In this document: positions 45,766-54,814 of the stretch, piece by piece | Layout of the letters: each line of letters starts with the position of its first letter | Numbering within the stretch: the first letter of the stretch is position 1 | DNA from: Leisingera aquaemixtae | Lineage (GTDB): Bacteria > Pseudomonadota > Alphaproteobacteria > Rhodobacterales > Rhodobacteraceae | NCBI RefSeq assembly: GCF_019801145.1 | Contig: NZ_JAHVJQ010000003.1 | Coordinates: 186,001 to 250,000, forward strand | Direction of reading: 5' to 3' | DNA: 64,000 nt | The notes under the pieces: generated by a model | What the model was told of the DNA's origin: nothing | Database searches by the model: none | The model's input: only the letters and a program-made list of their open reading frames with translations | Translations under genes and position numbers: made by a program

Positions 45766-46080
45766 ATGCTGGAACTGCGCCCGAACTGCGAGCTGTGCGA
45801 CAAGGATCTGCCGCCCGATGCGCTTGATGCCTGTATCTGTTCGTATGAATGCACCTATTGCGCCGATTGCGTGGAAACCGTGCTGCACAATATCTGCCCC
45901 ACTTGCGGCGGCGGATTTGCGCCGCGCCCGGTGCGGCCGCGGCGGTCCTGGCGGGAGGGGCTGAACCTGGGGCTGGCCTACCACCCGGCTTCGCAAAAGC
46001 GGCGGTACTGCCAGTTCACCGGCGGCGAGATCGAGGCGCATGTGGCGCGCATCCGCCACCTGAAGCCGGAAGAGCGGTAG
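45766..46080 (+). CDS. DUF1272 protein (small zinc-ribbon)
   Basis: A 104-residue protein with cysteine pairs CELCDKDLPPDA, ICSYECTYCADC and ICPTCGGGFAPRP, the DUF1272 pattern probably binding two zinc ions. The C-terminal tail WREGLNLGLAYHPASQKRRY is an extension. GAGAGGAAG precedes the ATG. The function is unknown. Confidence 0.82.
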   Translation: MLELRPNCELCDKDLPPDALDACICSYECTYCADCVETVLHNICPTCGGGFAPRPVRPRRSWREGLNLGLAYHPASQKRRYCQFTGGEIEAHVARIRHLKPEER

Positions 46081-46124
46081 AGAGGGGGCTGCGCCGCCGC
46101 CGGGCAGCGCAGGCAAGGGGCGGA

Positions 46125-47408
46125 TCAGTCCCGCTGTTGCGGCAGGACCAGGTTCAGCAAGAGGCCGGCGACGCCGGACAGGCCGATGCCTGCGAGGGTG
46201 AAGCCTTCGCCGAATTGCAGCGTCAGCCCGCCGAGGCCGATGATCAGCACGGTGGAGATGATCACCATGTTGCGTGCCTCCGACAGCGCCTCGCCAAGCT
46301 TCGCCAGCACCGACAGGCCGACCACGGTGACCATGCCGAACAGAAGGATCATGATGCCGCCCATCACCGGCATCGGGATGGTGGAGAGTGCGCCGGAGAG
46401 CTTGCCCGCGAAAGAAAGCGCGATGGCGAAGATGGCGGCCCAGGTCATGATCGCCGGGTTGAAGGCGCGGGTCAGGGTGACGGCGCCGGTCACTTCGGAA
46501 TAGGTGGTGTTGGGCGGGCCGCCCAGAAGGCCCGCGGCGGCGGTGGCAAGACCGTCGCCCAGCATGGTGTTCTGGATGCCGGGCCTTTCCATGTAATCGC
46601 GCTTGGTCACGCTGGAGATCGCCATGATGTCGCCGAAGTGCTCGATTGCGGGGGCGATGGCAACCGGCAGGATGAACAGGATGGCGGCGAGGTTGAACTC
46701 GGGCGCGACAAAGCCCGGCACCTTGAACCAGGGCGCATCCGCCAGCGGCGCGGTGTTGACCAGCGCCTCGCCAGAGACGGCACCCAGCACCAGCGCGGCA
46801 ATGTAACCTGCGGCGACGCCTGCGAGGATCGGCACCACCCGCATGATGCCGCGGCCCATGATCGCCGTCAGCATGGTGGCGCCGAGCGAGATGGCGGCGA
46901 GCAGCAGTGCGGTGTTGCGGGGCATCACCTGGGTGTCGCCCGCCAGGCCGGTGGCCATGTTGACCGCCACCGGCGCCAGCGACAGGCCGATCACCATGAT
47001 GACCGGGCCGACCACCACCGGCGGCAGCAGCCGGTGCAGGAAGCCGGCGCCAAAGGCGCGGATGGCAAAGGAGAGCGCGACGTAAAGCAGGCCCGCCGCC
47101 GCAAGGCCGCCGGTGGTGGCGGCCATGCCCCAGGTCTGCACGCCGTAGATGATCGGCGCGATGAAGGCAAAGGAGGAGGCCAGGAACACCGGCACCTGGC
47201 CGCGGGTCACGATCTGGAAGATCAGCGTGCCAAGCCCAGCGGTGAACAGCGCGACGCTGGGATCAAGCCCTGTGAGCAGCGGCACCAGCACCAGCGCGCC
47301 GAAGGCGACAAACAGCATCTGGGCGCCGACAAGGGCTTGTTTCGGGGTGAATTTATAGTCGGCGCTTGGGGCGGCGGGCGCCGGAGTGTGGTCGCTGGTG
47401 GCGGTCAT
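46125..47408 (-). CDS. uracil permease-like NCS2 transporter
   Basis: A 427-residue inner-membrane protein with about fourteen helices. NCS2/UraA features: FTPKQALVGAQMLFVAFGALVLVPLLTG, PVFLASSFAFIAPI, LLPPVVVGPVIMVIGLSLAPVA, the transport-site Glu region AIAPAIEHFGDIMAISSVT and GGPPNTTYSEVTGAVTLTR. It imports uracil or another pyrimidine/purine base with protons. The start at 47408 (MTATSDHTPAP) is preferred over longer frames that run into the 5' region. Confidence 0.87.
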   Translation of the reverse strand: MTATSDHTPAPAAPSADYKFTPKQALVGAQMLFVAFGALVLVPLLTGLDPSVALFTAGLGTLIFQIVTRGQVPVFLASSFAFIAPIIYGVQTWGMAATTGGLAAAGLLYVALSFAIRAFGAGFLHRLLPPVVVGPVIMVIGLSLAPVAVNMATGLAGDTQVMPRNTALLLAAISLGATMLTAIMGRGIMRVVPILAGVAAGYIAALVLGAVSGEALVNTAPLADAPWFKVPGFVAPEFNLAAILFILPVAIAPAIEHFGDIMAISSVTKRDYMERPGIQNTMLGDGLATAAAGLLGGPPNTTYSEVTGAVTLTRAFNPAIMTWAAIFAIALSFAGKLSGALSTIPMPVMGGIMILLFGMVTVVGLSVLAKLGEALSEARNMVIISTVLIIGLGGLTLQFGEGFTLAGIGLSGVAGLLLNLVLPQQRD

Positions 47409-47646
47409 TCTTCTCGCTCGTATCTCAGGTCTGCATTGCGGCCCGGACCGGGCAACTGCCGGGGGTGCGGGCAAAATTGCAGTGCTCCTAAACGGAAAAA
47501 CCCGCTTTGACCATCCGGTCAGGAAGGGTTTTCGGGGCTTGCGGACAGGGTGTCGCAACAGGGCCGGGCGGATGCCGGTTTTCTGCAAGCCGCGGGGGCG
47601 ACGGGCGGCTGTTCTGTTGGGGAAATGTTGCCCGGAAACCTTCTTC

Positions 47647-49686
47647 ATGACCCAGCAGATCGACCCGCTTCTCCAGCCCTTGCAGCTGCGCCACCTGACC
47701 CTGCGCAACCGGATCATGAGCACGGCGCACGCGCCCTCGTTCCAGGAGGGCGGCCATCCGCGCGACCGCTACCGGCTCTATCACGAGGAGAAGGCGAAGG
47801 GCGGCATTGCGCTGACGATGATCGGCGGCTCGACCAATATCGCGCCGGACAGCCCGTCCGTCTTCGGGCAGCTTTATGCGGGCGATGACAGCATCATCCC
47901 GTGGTTCCAGCGGCTGACGGACGGGGTGCGCAAGCATGGCGCGGCGGTGATGTGCCAGATCACCCATATGGGGCGGCGCACCGCCTGGGACGACGGCCAC
48001 TGGCTGCCGGTGCTGGGACCGTCGGGGCGGCGGGAGCGGGCGCACAGGGCGTTTCCGAAGGTGATGGAGATGGAGGATATCTCGCGTGTCATCAAGGACT
48101 TCGCGGCTGCGGCGGAACGCTGCCGGCAGGGCGGGTTCGACGGCATCGAGATCTTGTCGCATTCGCATCTTCTGGGGCAGTTCCTGTCGCCGCTGGTGAA
48201 CACACGGGAGGATGATTACGGCGGCTCGCTCGACAACCGGCTGCGGCTGACGCTGCAGGTCTTGGAGGCGGTGCGCGCGGCGGTGGGGCCGGACCTGATC
48301 CTCGGCATGCGGGTCACGGGGGATGAGCTGGTGGAGGGCGGCCTCGGCGCGGCGGAATGTATTGAGGCAGCGCAGAAGATTGCCGCCACCGGCGCAGTGG
48401 ATTTCCTGAATGTGCTGGCGGGTGCGCCTTACGACGATCTGGGACTGGCCGGCTGGGTGGCGCCGATGGGGATGCCCGCGGCGCCGGATCTGAATGTGGC
48501 GGGCGCGATCCGCGCGGCGGTGAATCTGCCGGTGTTCCATGCCGGGGGCGTGGCCGATACTGCCACCGCCCGCCATGCCATCCGCGAGGGGCAGGCCGAC
48601 ATGATCGGCATGACCCGTGCCCACATGGCCGACCCCTATCTGGTCGCCAAGCTGCGGCAGGGCGAGGAGGAGCGCATCCGGCCCTGCGTGGCGCTGGGCT
48701 ATTGCGTCGACCGGGTCAACCAGGGCAAGCCCGCGGTCTGCGGCCACAACGCGGCGACAGGCCGGGAGGCGGTGATGCCGCATGTGGTCGCACCCGCGCC
48801 CAAGCGGCGCAAGGTGGTGGTGGCCGGCGGCGGCCCGGCCGGCCTGGAGGCCGCGCGGGTTGCGGCGGAGCGCGGCCATCAGGTGGTGCTGTTTGAGGCC
48901 GGCAGCAGGCTTGGCGGCCAGATTGCGCTGGCAGCCAAGGGCATGACCCGGCGCCAGATCTGGGGCGTGGCTGACTGGCTGATCTGTGAGGTGGAGCGTC
49001 TGGGTGTGGATCTGCGCCTCAATTCTTACGCCGAGGCGGAGGACGTGCTGGCAGAGGCCCCGGATGCGGTGATCGTGGCCACCGGCGGCTGGCCGGAAGG
49101 TTTGGACATTCCCGGCGGGCATCTGATCACCTCCAGCTGGGAGGTGCTGTCCGGCGAAGCGCGGGTCGCGGGAGAGGTTCTGCTGCTGGACGAGGTGGGC
49201 GACCACGCAGCACTGGTCTGCGCGGATGTGATGGCGCGGATGGGCTGCGCGGTCACGCTGGCGACGCCGGACCGGATGGCGGCGCATGACCTGGGGCCGA
49301 CGAACTCCGCCGTTGGCTTACGCGATCTGGCGCGGCAGGGGGTGGCGTTCGAGAGCCTGCTGGAGCCGGTGTCCGTTGCTGCCGAGGGCAGCCGCAAGCG
49401 CATCCGGTTGCGCCATGTTCTGACCGGAGATGTGCAGGAGCGGCTCGCGGACCATGTGGTCTCGGAGCACGGGATCACGCCGGCGGAAGATCTGTACCAC
49501 GCTCTGAAGCCCAGGTCGCACAATCTGGGGCAGCTGGACCATCATGAGATGATTGCAGGCCGCAGACCCTATGCGCAGGTGAACCCCGCAGGGGAATTCT
49601 GGCTGGCCCGCGCAGGCGACGCGGTGGCGGGGCGCAATATCCACGCCGCCATCTATGACGCGCTGCGGCTGTGCAAGGATCTGTAA
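47647..49686 (+). CDS. old-yellow-enzyme/NAD(P)-type oxidoreductase (demethylase-like)
   Basis: A 679-residue two-domain flavoenzyme of the trimethylamine dehydrogenase/2,4-dienoyl-CoA reductase class. Residues 1-370 form an FMN TIM barrel (PLQLRHLTLRNRIMSTAH, REDDYGGSLDNRLRL). Residues 390-679 form an FAD/NAD module (VVVAGGGPAGLEAARVAAERGH). The iron-sulfur region has Cys347, Cys353 and Cys365; the usual second Cys of the four-Cys cluster is Leu350. Such three-Cys forms occur in enzymes named N-methylproline or dimethylglycine demethylases, from memory. It likely works in osmolyte breakdown. ATG 47647 begins the conserved MTQQIDPLLQPL. Divergent from the NCS2 gene. Confidence 0.82.
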   Translation: MTQQIDPLLQPLQLRHLTLRNRIMSTAHAPSFQEGGHPRDRYRLYHEEKAKGGIALTMIGGSTNIAPDSPSVFGQLYAGDDSIIPWFQRLTDGVRKHGAAVMCQITHMGRRTAWDDGHWLPVLGPSGRRERAHRAFPKVMEMEDISRVIKDFAAAAERCRQGGFDGIEILSHSHLLGQFLSPLVNTREDDYGGSLDNRLRLTLQVLEAVRAAVGPDLILGMRVTGDELVEGGLGAAECIEAAQKIAATGAVDFLNVLAGAPYDDLGLAGWVAPMGMPAAPDLNVAGAIRAAVNLPVFHAGGVADTATARHAIREGQADMIGMTRAHMADPYLVAKLRQGEEERIRPCVALGYCVDRVNQGKPAVCGHNAATGREAVMPHVVAPAPKRRKVVVAGGGPAGLEAARVAAERGHQVVLFEAGSRLGGQIALAAKGMTRRQIWGVADWLICEVERLGVDLRLNSYAEAEDVLAEAPDAVIVATGGWPEGLDIPGGHLITSSWEVLSGEARVAGEVLLLDEVGDHAALVCADVMARMGCAVTLATPDRMAAHDLGPTNSAVGLRDLARQGVAFESLLEPVSVAAEGSRKRIRLRHVLTGDVQERLADHVVSEHGITPAEDLYHALKPRSHNLGQLDHHEMIAGRRPYAQVNPAGEFWLARAGDAVAGRNIHAAIYDALRLCKDL

Positions 49687-49875
49687 CCTGCGGGCTGAGC
49701 GGGGCATGGCAGCGCGCCACCGGGCGCGCTGCCATGCCCAACGCCTCGGCCGCGCAGCCGACTGCGCGGAGAAGGAGGCGGGAGGCCCCGCAGATATATC
49801 TGAAACCGCTGCATTCTGCAGCTGAAACCCGCGCGGCTTGGGCGCGGGGCGGGGTGCCTGAAACCCGGTGCGGGG

Positions 49876-50100
49876 TCAGGCGATGATGTCCGGGGTCAGC
49901 CGGTCTTCGATCAGGGCGATCTTGTCCTTCAGGATCAGCTTCTGCTTTTTCAGCCGCCGGATCGTCAGCTGATCGGCGGTGCCGCGCTCTTCCAGCGCGG
50001 AGATGGCTTCGTCCAGATCGCGGTGCTGCCTGCGGAAAACCTCTAGCTCGACCTTCAGGACCTCATCGGTCTTCATCGACACATCTGTGGGTGCATTCAT
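49876..50100 (-). CDS. YdcH family protein (DUF465)
   Basis: A 74-residue helical protein: LKVELEVFRRQHRDLDEAISAL, then TIRRLKKQKLILKDKIALIED. This is the short coiled-coil DUF465 pattern, frequent in Rhodobacterales; the function is unknown. The start ATG at 50100 sits 182 bases from the divergent Hsp20 gene. Confidence 0.88.
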   Translation of the reverse strand: MNAPTDVSMKTDEVLKVELEVFRRQHRDLDEAISALEERGTADQLTIRRLKKQKLILKDKIALIEDRLTPDIIA

Positions 50101-50281
50101 GGGAGACTCAATCGGGCTTATGAATGAAGTGAGGCTGAAGATACTTCGTTAAGGGCTTTTCCGCTAGACCTGTGGACACATGCTCTTGTGAATCCAGCAG
50201 GAACTTCCCATATTCTTCGGGAAGCGGCTGCCGGAAGCGGGGCCGCGGATTACCGTCGCTTTGGCATAAAGGACGAACAGC

Positions 50282-50695
50282 GTGTCGAAACTAACCTTGG
50301 GCTCCTACCCGCATATGCTGGGGTTCGAGCAGCTGGAACGCCTCCTGGAACGCTCGGCAAAGTCGGGCAACGAGGGCTATCCCCCCTATAATATCGAACA
50401 GACATCCGATCATTCCTACCGCATCACCCTGGCCGTGGCCGGTTTCGCCGAAGAGGATCTGGCGATCACCGTCGAGGACCGCCAGCTGGTGATCCGCGGC
50501 CGCCAGCGCGACGACAGCGAGGGGCGGGTGTTCCTGCACCGCGGCATCGCGGCCCGCCAGTTCCAGCGCATGTTCGTGCTGGCCGACGGCGTCGAAGTGG
50601 GCGAGGCGGTGATGGAGAACGGGCTCTTGCATGTGGATCTGACCCGTGCGCGTCCCGAAACCGTGGTCCAGACGATCAGTATCAGAAAGGGGTAA
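50282..50695 (+). CDS. small heat-shock protein, Hsp20/IbpA family
   Basis: A 137-residue alpha-crystallin protein. NIEQTSDHSYRITLAVAGFAEEDLAITVEDRQLVIRG-type strands (seen as YRITLAVAGFAEEDL and QLVIRGRQRDD), FLHRGIAARQFQRMFVLADGVEV and AVMENGLLHVDLTR, with the conserved G-L doublet. A holdase chaperone of the cytoplasm. The start is GTG at 50282; five bases separate its stop from the next gene, which encodes the DUF1150 partner. Confidence 0.92.
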   Translation: MSKLTLGSYPHMLGFEQLERLLERSAKSGNEGYPPYNIEQTSDHSYRITLAVAGFAEEDLAITVEDRQLVIRGRQRDDSEGRVFLHRGIAARQFQRMFVLADGVEVGEAVMENGLLHVDLTRARPETVVQTISIRKG

Positions 50696-50700
50696 GAGCA

Positions 50701-50925
50701 ATGCATACACCGTTTGACTTCAAGGATGCCGGCAGCCGGACCGTCTATGTGAAGGCGGTTGCGGTGGCGGATCTTCCCAAGGAGGTGCAGGACAGCGCCG
50801 GCGATCGCGAGCAGCTTTACGCGGTGCACGACGCCGAGGGCAGCCAGCTGGCGCTGGTGGCCGACCGCCGCCTGGCCTTTGTGCTGGCGCGGCAGAACGA
50901 CATGACGCCGGTGCCGGTGCACTAG
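50701..50925 (+). CDS. DUF1150 protein
   Basis: A 74-residue protein: VKAVAVADLPKEVQD, REQLYAVHDAEGSQLALVADRRLAFVLARQN. This is the DUF1150 family, usually encoded directly after an Hsp20 gene in alphaproteobacteria. RBS AAGGGG lies in the end of the hsp20 gene. The function is unknown. Confidence 0.9.
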   Translation: MHTPFDFKDAGSRTVYVKAVAVADLPKEVQDSAGDREQLYAVHDAEGSQLALVADRRLAFVLARQNDMTPVPVH

Positions 50926-51005
50926 GGCACCGGTTCTTAGGTCCAGTCCGCTGCCAGTTGCAGGTCCAGCGGATTGACTTCGGCCATATGTCCAACAAGA
51001 TGGAT

Positions 51006-51030
51006 AAGGCGGGCGCGGGCCCGCCTTTTT
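51006..51030 (+). terminator. Rho-independent terminator after the Hsp20-DUF1150 pair
   Basis: GGCGGGC and GCCCGCC pair around a short loop and are followed by six T, 80 bases after the DUF1150 stop and just before the PhzF gene. Confidence 0.85.
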
Positions 51031-51057
51031 TGATGCCTTCAAAGCCTGGAGATGCAA

Positions 51058-51942
51058 ATGGCGCGCTATGATTTCGACTGGGTGGATGCGTTCTCGGACC
51101 GCGCGTTTGGCGGCAACGGCTGTGCGGTGGTGCATAGCGGGGCGCATCTGCCGGAGGCGGTCTGCACCGCTTACGTGCGGGAGACCTCGCTGGTGGAATG
51201 CACTTTCACCGGCCCGTCAAAGGTGGCGGATGTCAAGGTGCGCTATTTCCTGGCCAGCCGCGAGATCCCCTTTGCCGGCCATCCGACCATTGCCACGGTG
51301 GCGGCGATGCGGGACCGGGAGCTGATTGCGGGCGATAGCATCACCCTGGAAACCGGCGCCGGGATCGTGCCGGTGAAGCTGGACGGCGATCTGATCGAGA
51401 TGACGCAGGTTGCGCCGGAATTCGGCCCCTTCGCCGATCCGGAACTGGTGGCGGCGGCGGTGTCGCTGCCGGTGGCGGCGATCGTGGGGCACCCGCAGAA
51501 GGTTTCCACCGGGCTGCCGTTCTGCATCACCGTGCTGAAGGACCGCGCGGCGCTGGAGGCGGCGGAGCTGAACCTGGAGGCGCTGGCCGCCTTGGGCGCA
51601 TCGCTGGGCGCCGATGGCATCGACATGATGGAGCCGTTCCTGGTGACGCTGGAGGGGGCAACCGCGGCAGGCGACACCTTCTCGCGCCTGCTGATGGCGC
51701 CGCCGAGCCCGCCGGAGGATCCCTTCACCGGCTCCGCCACCGGCGCGATGGCGTCTTACCTGTGGAAGCACGGGCTGATGGAGAAGGCGGAGTTCACCGC
51801 CGAGCAGGGCCATGGCCTCGGCCGCCCCGGCCAGGCGCGGGTGGCGCGGGTCGGCCCGGCGGATGCCATCGAAGGCGTGCGGGTTGCCGGCGAGGGCTTT
51901 GTGCTGATGCGCGGCACGGTGGATCTGCCGGAGGATACCTGA
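51058..51942 (+). CDS. PhzF family isomerase/epimerase-like protein
   Basis: A 294-residue protein with the two-fold PhzF architecture. VDAFSDRAFGGNGCAVVHSG at the start, REIPFAGHPTIATVAAM, and in the second half EDPFTGSATGAMASYLW with the G-S-A-T-G pocket. The conserved Glu in LVECTF aligns with the catalytic acid of PhzF. Family members isomerise or epimerise small molecules; the substrate is not known. ATG at 51058 with TGGAG upstream is preferred to one six bases earlier. Confidence 0.85.
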   Translation: MARYDFDWVDAFSDRAFGGNGCAVVHSGAHLPEAVCTAYVRETSLVECTFTGPSKVADVKVRYFLASREIPFAGHPTIATVAAMRDRELIAGDSITLETGAGIVPVKLDGDLIEMTQVAPEFGPFADPELVAAAVSLPVAAIVGHPQKVSTGLPFCITVLKDRAALEAAELNLEALAALGASLGADGIDMMEPFLVTLEGATAAGDTFSRLLMAPPSPPEDPFTGSATGAMASYLWKHGLMEKAEFTAEQGHGLGRPGQARVARVGPADAIEGVRVAGEGFVLMRGTVDLPEDT

Positions 51943-52078
51943 GACCGGGCACCGCCCGCACGCGGTCCCTCCGGGAACTGCCGCAAGCTCCCCTCAGACC
52001 TTGTGTCAGGCAGCTGAGCGGGGTGCGGGGACAGAGTGCGCCAGCCAGTACGTACTCGGCGCCTCTTGCCCGCAACTG

Positions 52079-54061
52079 CTACCTTGCGGGTCTCAGATGC
52101 ATGTCCAGGACCAGCGGCATCAGCCATTGCGCGCCCGCGACACTGAGGTGGTCGTCGTCCCGGTAGAGCGGGGCTCCGTCCTTTTCGATCAGGCAGTCGG
52201 ACGGGCACATGATGCCGGAAAGGCTCACCAGCTCCGCGCCGCGGCCGCGGGCGGCCTCCGCCAGGATTGCGTTGGCACGCCGGTTCCGTTCCTCATAGCC
52301 AGCCAGGGTGACGGCATCCGGCAGCTGGTCCCCGAACATGCTCTGCCGCACGATTGCCTCCGGCACGCGGAAACCGATTTCGGGAACACCTTGCACGATC
52401 ACCGCCTTTTTGCCGGACGACTGCAAGTCATCCAGAAGGCGCAGGAGGCTTTTCTTCAGCACCGCGGCGTTTCCGGCGCCCTGTACTGTGCCGTCCGAAG
52501 CGGCGAGAATGGCAGGTTTGCCATCCTCGCCGGGCGCCCTGCTGCCCTCTGCCGCAAGCGCCCATCGCGCGGCGATGATGACTGTCTGCGGTCCCTTTTG
52601 ATCCTTGATGAATGCAAGAACCTTGTCGTTGTGCGCGTCGCAGCGATGCCCGGGCTCCTTGTCCACGCGCAGCACCCCGGGCAGGGGCGGGCACGCCGAC
52701 TTGGTGAAGGCCGCGCCGGCCAGGCCGTTTGCGCTGAGCCAGCTGTCAATTCCCGGCAGCATGGCCCCGGCGTGCGAGTCCCCCCAGACAATGACGTCGA
52801 TTTCCTCCTCCCCAGCGGTTGCGCCGAGGCGGCATGGCGGCTGCTCTGCGTCGCGTGCGAAGCAGTCCACCTCCAGCGGGGATCTCTCCTTCGCTTCCAG
52901 AATCACGGCCATATCGTCCGAGAAACGCGACTGCAGCCCGTCCAGCTGGGCAACGGACACCGCCGCACCGAACAAAACCGCTGCACCGGCGCCGGAGGCT
53001 GCAAAGATGCCGCGGCGCGAAAGCCCTTTTCCGGGCGAGGTTCTGAACGGCCTTTCGATGAACCGCCAGCTTGCCCAGCCCAGCAGAAGGGAGGCCGCAA
53101 CGCAGGCAAGCGCAACCGGCATCGGCAGGTTCGGCGTGTTGTGGACCAGGCGTGCGGCCACCAGGACCGGCCAGTGCCAGAGGTAGACCGAGTAGGAAAT
53201 CAGGCCGATCCAGACCATCGGCGGCAGGGACAGCAGGCGCCCCGCAAGCGACTGGCCGCTCATCCCGGCCCAGATCACCGCTGCGGCGCCGAGGCAGGGA
53301 AACAGGGCCGTCAGGCCGGGGAAGGGTGTGTCTTCGGTGATCAGAGCGATGCTGGCAGCAATCAGCAGAAGGCCGGCAGCCCCCGCGATCTCCGCAACGG
53401 CCCTGCTGCGCACGGCGGGCACGGCGCCGATGGCCAGCAAAGCGCCGATGCCAAGCTCCCAGATGCGCATCGGCGTCAGGAAAAACCCAGCAATCGGGGC
53501 GTGCTCCGTGGCGGCGAAAGACAGGCCCGCTGACAGGAGCGACAAGCCTGCGATCACCAGGATCCAGGTGCGACGGGACCGCGATGCCATTGCAAACAGA
53601 AGCAGGGGGAAGAAGACGTAAAACTGTTCCTCGACCGAAAGCGACCACGTGTGCAGAAGCGGGTCTAGCTTTACGCCGTCCCCGAAATAATCCTGTGCCC
53701 CGAGCCAGAACCAGATGTTCGAGGAGAAAAGCAAAGTTGCCTGCGCGGACCTGGCTAGCGCTTCGTACTGGAAGGGGAAGAGCAGGAACCAGCCGGCAAT
53801 CAGGCACGCCGCGATGACCGCGAAGAGGGCGGGCAGGATCCGGCGCGCACGGCGCTCGTAGAACGCGACGATGGAAAACCGCTCTTCAACTATTTCACGG
53901 GCCAGGATTCTGGTTATTAGAAAGCCGGAGATCACGAAGAACACGTCAACGCCGACGAAGCCGCCCGGAAACCCCGGGATGCCGGCATGGTTCAGGACAA
54001 CTGGCAGCACCGCCATGGTCCGGAGCCCGTCGATGTCGGGGCGGTATGAAATGCCGTGCAA
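52079..54061 (-). CDS. OafA-type acyltransferase with SGNH domain
   Basis: A 660-residue membrane enzyme. The acyltransferase 3 module (residues 1-360, about ten helices) begins YRPDIDGLRTMAVLPVVLNHAG, with GGFVGVDVFFVISGFLI, HTWSLSVEEQFYVFFPLLL and LISYSVYLWHWPVLVAAR. The C-terminal SGNH hydrolase-like domain has VIVWGDSHAGAMLPG and DDDHLSVAGAQW. Proteins of this form O-acetylate lipopolysaccharide or exopolysaccharide. The start is proposed as TTG at 54061 because CTGGAGG lies seven bases upstream and the conserved RPDIDGLR begins soon after. A longer ATG frame (54172) exists, but has no such support. Confidence 0.88.
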   Translation of the reverse strand: MHGISYRPDIDGLRTMAVLPVVLNHAGIPGFPGGFVGVDVFFVISGFLITRILAREIVEERFSIVAFYERRARRILPALFAVIAACLIAGWFLLFPFQYEALARSAQATLLFSSNIWFWLGAQDYFGDGVKLDPLLHTWSLSVEEQFYVFFPLLLFAMASRSRRTWILVIAGLSLLSAGLSFAATEHAPIAGFFLTPMRIWELGIGALLAIGAVPAVRSRAVAEIAGAAGLLLIAASIALITEDTPFPGLTALFPCLGAAAVIWAGMSGQSLAGRLLSLPPMVWIGLISYSVYLWHWPVLVAARLVHNTPNLPMPVALACVAASLLLGWASWRFIERPFRTSPGKGLSRRGIFAASGAGAAVLFGAAVSVAQLDGLQSRFSDDMAVILEAKERSPLEVDCFARDAEQPPCRLGATAGEEEIDVIVWGDSHAGAMLPGIDSWLSANGLAGAAFTKSACPPLPGVLRVDKEPGHRCDAHNDKVLAFIKDQKGPQTVIIAARWALAAEGSRAPGEDGKPAILAASDGTVQGAGNAAVLKKSLLRLLDDLQSSGKKAVIVQGVPEIGFRVPEAIVRQSMFGDQLPDAVTLAGYEERNRRANAILAEAARGRGAELVSLSGIMCPSDCLIEKDGAPLYRDDDHLSVAGAQWLMPLVLDMHLRPAR

Positions 54062-54814
54062 GGGAAGGCCTCCAGAACGTACGGGCGCAAGCCGGGCGAA
54101 ACTGTCAACGGCAAGCCTGGATGGCAGGACGCACCATGACCGCCCGGCAGCGCCGTGTTGTTGCCGGATCATTTATGCGAAAACGGGAAACAGCGAAAGA
54201 ACCCTTTCCACGCCGGGACTGAGAAACAGACGGCCCGGCTGCGGCGGCTGCGCAGTATTTTGCCAGTTCCGTGGCCGGCAGCAGCAGTTGGCGGGCACTG
54301 CAGCCGGTCAGCTGCTGAGGGCGCCACGCAGGCTCCTGGTGCCGCGGTCGCCGGCCTTCGGCACGATCCGGCAGGCGGCATTCACGAAGCGGAACAGGCG
54401 GCCTCGCCGCTGTGCCGGATCGGCCGCAGCGACACCCCGGCCACCAGCAGATAGACCGGCCCGCGCCCGGCGTACCCGGTGCGCAGGACGGGGATTGCCT
54501 GGGCGAAACCGCCGGAGGGAACATCTGCCGGATCTTCGCGGCTGGGCGCGGGCGGAGCGGGGCGTTGCGGCATGCCGGAGCTTTCTGATGTGTGCGGGGC
54601 TCGCCGGGGGCAAGTGTCCACCGCATCTACGGCCGGGAACCTTCCCTCCGGCATAGGAGACCTGGCCCCGGCTGCTCCGGCCTCGGGCGGGCTTCAACGC
54701 CGGATGCCATCAGGGGTGCGGGGCGGAGGGCGGTGCGGGGGGGCGAAGTCCTGGAACCGGTGCCCGTTTGGTGGCTGGACCGCAGGCAGGGGGACAACCA
54801 TGGACACTGCCGTT
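54062..54814. other. long intergenic region, possible remains of a small gene
   Basis: About 750 bases. The frames are short and overlapping. One minus-strand frame (54382-54654) ends GPVYLLVAGVSLRPIRHSGEA and an adjacent phase reads GRLFRFVNAACRIVPKAGDR, which could be one small gene broken by a frameshift near 54400, but there is no ribosome binding site and I do not recognise a family. Nothing here is called as a gene. Confidence 0.3.

Noticed and set aside
45849..47510. A long plus-strand frame opposite the NCS2 permease
   Set aside because: His/Arg/Gly-rich antisense product; the permease on the other strand is well supported.
47409..47646. A possible RNA leader or attenuator between the NCS2 permease and demethylase genes
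   Set aside because: Only a weak pairing (AAAACCC with GGGTTTT) is visible, with no riboswitch motif I recognise.
54382..54654. A possible small minus-strand gene, perhaps frameshifted
   Set aside because: No ribosome binding site, no recognised family, and frames overlap in all phases; kept only as a remark on the gap.
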